NCBI RefSeq assembly: GCF_003700275.1
Contig: NZ_RBRE01000013.1
Span: 99,796-163,795 of the forward strand
Length of the DNA: 64,000 nucleotides
Direction of reading: 5' to 3'
Source: Pseudomonas cichorii
GTDB lineage: Bacteria; Pseudomonadota; Gammaproteobacteria; Pseudomonadales; Pseudomonadaceae
Under the pieces are notes generated by a model. That model searched no databases and had not been told where the DNA came from. It worked only from the letters and a program-made list of their open reading frames with translations. A program made the translations under genes and the position numbers. Within the stretch, counting starts at the first letter, position 1, and every line of letters starts with the position of its first letter. This document shows positions 59,180 through 64,000 of the stretch, piece after piece.

Positions 59180-60411
59180 TCGTCGTAATCCGGGCGGCGC
59201 ATGAAGTCCTCAGCCCTTGGTGTTGACTGAATCCCCTTGGCTTCCTGAGCGCGATACCAGGCTTCAATCGTTAGCTCTTCGCTCAACCGTGCTTTGATGA
59301 CGCACGGCTGTTGCTGCCATGGATAGCGTTGCAATTGCTCGTTGAGCCGCTTTTCTCCGTTTGATTTCCAACCGCGAGTGGCTTGATCGCGCCAGCGGCG
59401 GGGCTTGCGGCCGGTGCGGGCGTCGTGGGCGATGCTGGTCGGGTCCAGATGGCGGCTCTGTTCCAGCACCGGAAGGTCGGGCAGGGGCTGGGTCACGTCC
59501 ATATAACGTTGCAGACAATCCCAGAAGGCCAGGGCATTGGTCTTGTCCAGTCCCAGGGAATGCATCTTGGTGGCGAGACAGAGTCGGGTGTTGGTGTAAC
59601 GGTGATAAAGGGTGATCGCGTAGTCGTGAGAACCATAGCCGCTTGGCAGCAACGTGATCACCGCATCGAACTCCTCGAACGGTGCGACGAACAGGCGCCG
59701 AAAGCGCCGCTTGAAACGGACCATGCCGTCCACTCGATTGAACTCGCTGCCGTCGTGACGGCTGATGATGCTGTGCAGCCAGAGCAGACAATCGAAACCG
59801 ATGGCACCCATGAAGTAGAGAAAGGTGCCAAGCCAGAAGGAAATATGCATTTCGCTGCTGCCCCAGAGGGTGCCTTTTAGCCAGAGGACGATGGCTGCGC
59901 AGACCAAAAAGCCGGAAATTTGAATGTAATGGGCCAGTTTTTGTCCTGACATGTGTGTGGCAAGCGAGATAATCATTAAAACTGTAGATGTCAGTGCTAT
60001 GAGGAAAGCAGTTTCGGTTGGATATCTTTCGTATCCAAGTTCTTCTAGGGAAAGATAAAAAATACCCATCCCCCAAGGAATCCATATAAATGGAAAACAT
60101 ATTAATCTGAGAACAAACAATAAATGTGGAATCTTGCTGGAGTTTTGAAATCGCCAGCGCTTTGCATCGCAATATACTTCCTGCCTCTCACCGCGTTCTT
60201 CCTGCTTCTGATAAATTCGATGCTCTTCGCATTCCAGTTGCAGGGTGATTTCTGTAGCCGGGTCGAGACCCGAGTAATTACCAAAGGCAATATGAGTGTC
60301 GAACAGGCCATTGCGGTTGAGATGGGCATATCTTGTTGGTGGCGGCAGAGGCTCGTGGCTGTCGCCTCGGTAGGCGCCAGGGTTGTAGGGTGTATCTATA
60401 TCTGCGTTCAT
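59176..60411 (-). CDS. Putative T6SS immunity membrane protein (DUF6708-like)
   Basis: 411 residues. An N-terminal soluble part with GLFDTHIAFGNYSGLDPATEITLQLE, four membrane helices between about residues 90 and 215 (including IWIPWGMGIFYL and LKGTLWGSSEMHISFWLGTFLYFM), then a 190-residue cytoplasmic domain ending EAWYRAQEAKGIQ...RRPDYDE. Similar proteins, as far as I recall annotated DUF6708, occur beside MIX effectors. The ATG is fixed by an ATGA overlap with the effector stop. Immunity is inferred from position and membrane topology. Parts of the gene are visibly AT-rich. Confidence 0.72.
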   Translation of the reverse strand: MNADIDTPYNPGAYRGDSHEPLPPPTRYAHLNRNGLFDTHIAFGNYSGLDPATEITLQLECEEHRIYQKQEERGERQEVYCDAKRWRFQNSSKIPHLLFVLRLICFPFIWIPWGMGIFYLSLEELGYERYPTETAFLIALTSTVLMIISLATHMSGQKLAHYIQISGFLVCAAIVLWLKGTLWGSSEMHISFWLGTFLYFMGAIGFDCLLWLHSIISRHDGSEFNRVDGMVRFKRRFRRLFVAPFEEFDAVITLLPSGYGSHDYAITLYHRYTNTRLCLATKMHSLGLDKTNALAFWDCLQRYMDVTQPLPDLPVLEQSRHLDPTSIAHDARTGRKPRRWRDQATRGWKSNGEKRLNEQLQRYPWQQQPCVIKARLSEELTIEAWYRAQEAKGIQSTPRAEDFMRRPDYDE

Positions 60412-63400
60412 ATGGATAACTCGACGGTTTCTATTTGCCAATACAAGGGAAGGTTTTCTGCTGGAGGCTGACCGGGCGGCGCCCGACGATGGCCTGGAGT
60501 GAAGGGTTGCCATTTTTTCGGGTGGGGCTGGGGAAGTACCAGAGGCGGGCTGTCCGGTTCGGCGCGAAGTTCGACTTGGAGACTTATCTTCATCCCTTCG
60601 GTTCTTCTGAAGCGCGCACTGGACAGGGAGGCTTCAATGAACGAGGGCAGTACATACAGCACACTGTTTGCATTCAGCGGTACTGCGGCCAGTTTTGGTG
60701 TGCCGGAGGGTTGCCAGTGATGTTGCCTGGTGGCATAGGCCTGGCCGGTGTCCAATGTAGAGTGAAACTCATGGCCTACCAGTTGAAGATGGTTTGAGTC
60801 ATTACCGAACGTCGCCAATAAGGGCGTGCTCAATGTCACCACCCAGTCTTCGTCGTTAAGAGCCTTGTAATCAGGTCTGATGGTTTGTGTGTGGGTGTCC
60901 GTCGGAGGTTTGCGTCCTTGATCGGCAGCCTGCAACGCCTCAAGGTTGGAGGCCGGAGCCTGTCTACGCCAATCGGCGAGCCGCATTACGGTAATTTTGG
61001 GTTTGCCCAGAATGCCTGCCAGTTGCTGATAGGCAATGAGCGGGTCTTTCAGGTGCATGAAATGTTGCGGGTTTTCCGTAGTTGGCATCTGGCCGGTGAG
61101 GGCGTCGGTGCCGAAGGGGCCATAGCGAACAGCCAATTCTGCTTCGTTGTCAGACAATATATTGGCATGCAGCACGCCTCCAATGGCCATTCCAACACCA
61201 ATCAGGAGTGCCAAGGGATTGGCCACAAGACCTATGGCATAGAGGCCCCACAGAATACTTCCCGTAGCAATGACTGCATAACTGGCGGAGAGTGCGTAAT
61301 CACCAGCTTTATAGGCTCGATAACTGTCCCAAACGCTTATTGTCGCGCTAATGAGTGTGGCTACACCGCCTATAGTACGAAGAAGGGGAAGCTTTGGGCT
61401 CCCTGTCTGCTTTTCAAGAATTCTTGCCCAGTAAGGTAATATTTTTTCTACGTTGAATCGGGGCTTAGTGAGGTAGCGCTTAGCTCTTGTGCCTAAAAGA
61501 AGTTTGCTGTGGTTACTAAGGGCAGCTGCCATATCGAAAAACGCACTGCTGGCGCCAATTACCCCACGAAGTCCCTTTCCATCCGCTTTGAAGTCCTTAA
61601 AGGAATCCATCTGAACCACCAGGTTATAAACCGCCAACCCCAGCATCAGCGTCGGCACTATCTTGGTCTTCTCCATGTACTGGGTCAGCGCACCAAACTT
61701 CACCCGAAAGTTGCTGTAGCTCTCCAGTTCCGGATGTTCCTTGGGGAGGGCAATAACCAGAATATTGCGCAGCATCGGGTCATTCTTGCCGCTGCCTTTG
61801 GCACTGGTACTGCCCAGGGTTTCGCCGGACTGGCTGTGCAGGGTGGCGTAGCGATAGTTCTTGCGGGTCAGTTCTGCGCGTTCGGTGTTGGTCAGGCCTC
61901 TCCTCAAGCCTGCACCGTGTATGCCGATCACTACCAACTCCTTGGCCAGTGCCTCGCCCATGGGCATCAGGCGAATGCCGACCATCTTTTTCGACAGGGC
62001 CGAGAGGGTGGTAAAGGTTGGGGTGAAGAGCCGGTCGAGCTTGATTTTCGAGGCGCTGCTGGACAAGCGGCTGATCTGTGCCACGACGCTGGCGCCGAAA
62101 ATATCCAGCAGGTCGCCCATGAAGTAAGCGAAGCTTTTGGCTACCCCGGCGCCGTCCAGCTTGTCGATAAAGGAGGTGCCGAGTATCAGAGTGCTCAGGC
62201 CCATGGCTTGTGGTTCGACTGGCTGATCGCTGTCGCGCAGGGCAATCAGGCGCTTGAGCAATTCGGGGGGGCGTTCGGGATCGCTGCTCAGCAATAACGA
62301 TCCCAGCGGGTGCTCGGCCTGGAGCACGCCCTGGACCAGGGACCTGATGGAGGTTTCCAGATCCGTGATTTCCAGGTCGGTACACAGCGCATCGGCCTGG
62401 GCAGGCAGGTATTCAAGGGCGCCGAGGGCATCTGCCATCAGGCTGTAAGGCTCCAGCAAGGCCTGATCATGGCGATGTACCCAATCCAGCAGTACGTTGG
62501 GCAGCTTCCTGTCGAGGACCGCGACCAGGCGCATCAGGTGTTTGCGCAGCAATTCGCGACCGAACCTGCGTTCCTGCTCGAAAACCGTGGCATGAAATTT
62601 CGGCAGGTCGATCTTGCCTTTCAGATTGGCGTGATCTCCACCGACAGCGCTATACAGCACCTGGGCGTAACGCCCGTTGGGCTGATGGGCAATCAGGGCA
62701 TTCAGGGTTTGCAGGTAGGCGACACAATGACGTATCTGCGCGGTGGCGTGTCGCACGGCAAACAGCGGATCATCAAGAATGAGGCCGACCAGATGTCGGT
62801 GATCGCGTAGTTGGTACTGATCCAGAAGATCCACCCCGGCTTCGATTTCGGGAAGGGGCGGCGGTGGCGGTTGCTGGAGGTGTTGCGCCAACTGCTCCTG
62901 GCGCATCTGTAAGCGCTTGAGCAGGTTCTCATCGCTGAAGGAAGAAAGCGCAGGGGTAAACTCCAGAGGATCCTGCAGGGCACTTTCAATATTGAAGTCC
63001 CGTGCGCGCAGGCCTTTTCTTATGCGACTGACGGGCAGGCTCGGGTTGGTCTGGCTGGTTTTCCAGTGTTCTGAGCCGACCACGGCGGTGTCCCAGATAC
63101 GGGCAATATTCTGGCAGCGGGCCTTGATCCGGTTTGCGTCGCTCTCAAGCCAGTCGATGTATTCCCAGCTCCAGGGTAATTCGCTGTAGGCCATCAGAAA
63201 CTGGTCGGCGACAAAGCGTCCTTGCAACAACATGGGCAGCAGCATCACATGCTGTTCGATGCCCACAGGGTCGCGCTGCTCGGCATTGCCGAGTTGCCGG
63301 GCAATCGTGCGCCAGTGAGCAATGTCGACCTCGAATAACTGCCCCTGGCCATCGGTTTCCAGTTCTCGCCATAGCACGTTGTTCCAGAACACATAAATGC

Positions 63401-63665
63401 GTCCGCGGCGCGGCAAGCCACCGCGTGGCGATTGCTCAGGCTTGTCATGACCGGGAAGGCGGGTCAGGGGCAGGATCGAGAGCAGCGTGTTGCGTTGAAT
63501 GCTTTCCTCTTCCCAGGTGCTTCGGGTCTCGGAGAGCATGGGAATCTGTAACATGCCGCCGTCGCTACGCTGGATCTGCAGGGCCAGTTGTGCGCGTCGG
63601 TCATTGAGGTACTCGGTTTTCTTGCGGGTGCCTTGAGGGATGGTGTTATTGCGAAACTCGCTCAT
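60408..63665 (-). CDS. MIX-type type VI secretion effector, VasX-like membrane toxin
   Basis: 1085 residues. The N-terminal part contains RRGRIYVFWNNVLWREL near residue 87, fitting the MIX motif (hRxGxxYhh ... R), followed by PWSWEYIDWLESD, as in the VasX N-terminal family. Residues about 665-690 and 750-850 hold several hydrophobic segments (VIATGSILWGLYAIGLVANPLALLIGVGMAIGG), so it probably acts on membranes. No enzyme motif seen. The start overlaps the vgrG stop and the stop overlaps the next gene, both as ATGA, giving a vgrG-effector-immunity unit. Confidence 0.85.
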   Translation of the reverse strand: MSEFRNNTIPQGTRKKTEYLNDRRAQLALQIQRSDGGMLQIPMLSETRSTWEEESIQRNTLLSILPLTRLPGHDKPEQSPRGGLPRRGRIYVFWNNVLWRELETDGQGQLFEVDIAHWRTIARQLGNAEQRDPVGIEQHVMLLPMLLQGRFVADQFLMAYSELPWSWEYIDWLESDANRIKARCQNIARIWDTAVVGSEHWKTSQTNPSLPVSRIRKGLRARDFNIESALQDPLEFTPALSSFSDENLLKRLQMRQEQLAQHLQQPPPPPLPEIEAGVDLLDQYQLRDHRHLVGLILDDPLFAVRHATAQIRHCVAYLQTLNALIAHQPNGRYAQVLYSAVGGDHANLKGKIDLPKFHATVFEQERRFGRELLRKHLMRLVAVLDRKLPNVLLDWVHRHDQALLEPYSLMADALGALEYLPAQADALCTDLEITDLETSIRSLVQGVLQAEHPLGSLLLSSDPERPPELLKRLIALRDSDQPVEPQAMGLSTLILGTSFIDKLDGAGVAKSFAYFMGDLLDIFGASVVAQISRLSSSASKIKLDRLFTPTFTTLSALSKKMVGIRLMPMGEALAKELVVIGIHGAGLRRGLTNTERAELTRKNYRYATLHSQSGETLGSTSAKGSGKNDPMLRNILVIALPKEHPELESYSNFRVKFGALTQYMEKTKIVPTLMLGLAVYNLVVQMDSFKDFKADGKGLRGVIGASSAFFDMAAALSNHSKLLLGTRAKRYLTKPRFNVEKILPYWARILEKQTGSPKLPLLRTIGGVATLISATISVWDSYRAYKAGDYALSASYAVIATGSILWGLYAIGLVANPLALLIGVGMAIGGVLHANILSDNEAELAVRYGPFGTDALTGQMPTTENPQHFMHLKDPLIAYQQLAGILGKPKITVMRLADWRRQAPASNLEALQAADQGRKPPTDTHTQTIRPDYKALNDEDWVVTLSTPLLATFGNDSNHLQLVGHEFHSTLDTGQAYATRQHHWQPSGTPKLAAVPLNANSVLYVLPSFIEASLSSARFRRTEGMKISLQVELRAEPDSPPLVLPQPHPKKWQPFTPGHRRAPPGQPPAENLPLYWQIETVELSI

Positions 63666-64000
63666 GGCTGCTGCTCCGGATCGAGAAGCAGCAACTGATT
63701 ACCCAGCCCGGGATCGCCCCATATATCGACGATCAGCATCTCGGCGTCCTGGCTGGCGACGCCAGGCCTTGCTGCCGGTGCCGTCAGGGTTGCCTTGCCG
63801 GGTCTGGCTTTCTCCACTGCTTTGGGTTCGCTGGGCAGCAACGCTGATGCCTCGGTGCCGCTGCCCGCATAGCCTCCGGAATTGATCCTGACCTGCGGCC
63901 CGTTGATCGCCACGCCGCCATGATCAAGCCGGATAAAGCTGCCGCCCACCTTGAGGGTCAGTTCCATGCCGGCATCGATAACCAGCTTGTCACCGGACTT
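63662..64000 (-). CDS. vgrG: VgrG C-terminal part (partial)
   Basis: The frame runs off the right edge. It reads SGDKLVIDAGMELTLKVGGSFIRLDHGGVAINGPQVRINSGG, the end of the VgrG needle followed by a Pro/Ala-rich tail of about 60 residues ending LLLLDPEQQP. VgrG forms the tip of the type VI secretion spike. The tail probably recruits the effector encoded next. Confidence 0.9.
   Translation of the reverse strand, partial: KSGDKLVIDAGMELTLKVGGSFIRLDHGGVAINGPQVRINSGGYAGSGTEASALLPSEPKAVEKARPGKATLTAPAARPGVASQDAEMLIVDIWGDPGLGNQLLLLDPEQQP

Overview
The window comes from a fluorescent Pseudomonas, most likely of the P. syringae group. Evidence: a pyoverdine locus (pvdS, pvdG, pvdL, pvdH, an MbtH-like gene, the eight-gene fpv recycling operon and a SyrP-like Asp hydroxylase), GC-rich coding sequence with Pseudomonas codon use, and housekeeping blocks in the order known from P. 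aeruginosa (sthA/GDPD/PilZ/lolCDE; queF/HAD/mlaA/PilZ/rssBC/tal/dusA).

Layout. 1-1856: end of an MFS gene and a convergent citrate-type MFS symporter. 2140-7742: a 1524-residue toxin-like protein overlapping an apbE gene. 7900-14059: sthA, a glycerophosphodiesterase, a PilZ protein and the lipoprotein-release operon lolCDE. 14105-16206: a heavy-metal-type two-component system, divergent from queF. 17255-24212: DUF4404-type protein, inactive-looking HAD protein, mlaA, PilZ protein, rssBC, tal, a collapsed toxin-antitoxin remnant and dusA. 24288-28059: opgD, a GtrII-type glycosyltransferase and a universal stress protein. 28080-32714: four overlapping or abutting signalling genes on the minus strand (GAF kinase, LuxR regulator, hybrid kinase, receiver).

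33505-57975 is the iron island. A Fur box precedes pvdS. PvdS-type iron-starvation promoters (TAAAT or TAATT, 16 bases, CGT) are readable before pvdG, pvdH and the SyrP-like gene. PvdL has the order acyl ligase, PCP, C-A-PCP, C-A-PCP-E, C-A-PCP; its last A domain carries a diaminobutyrate code, matching PvdH, which makes that amino acid. The fpv genes encode removal of iron from ferripyoverdine in the periplasm and pyoverdine recycling.

57991-64000 (minus strand) is a type VI secretion cassette: the end of a vgrG, a 1085-residue MIX-type membrane effector, and an array of three copies of a membrane protein that is probably its immunity protein. Only the first copy is intact; the other two are decayed. 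The cassette directly abuts the pyoverdine locus.
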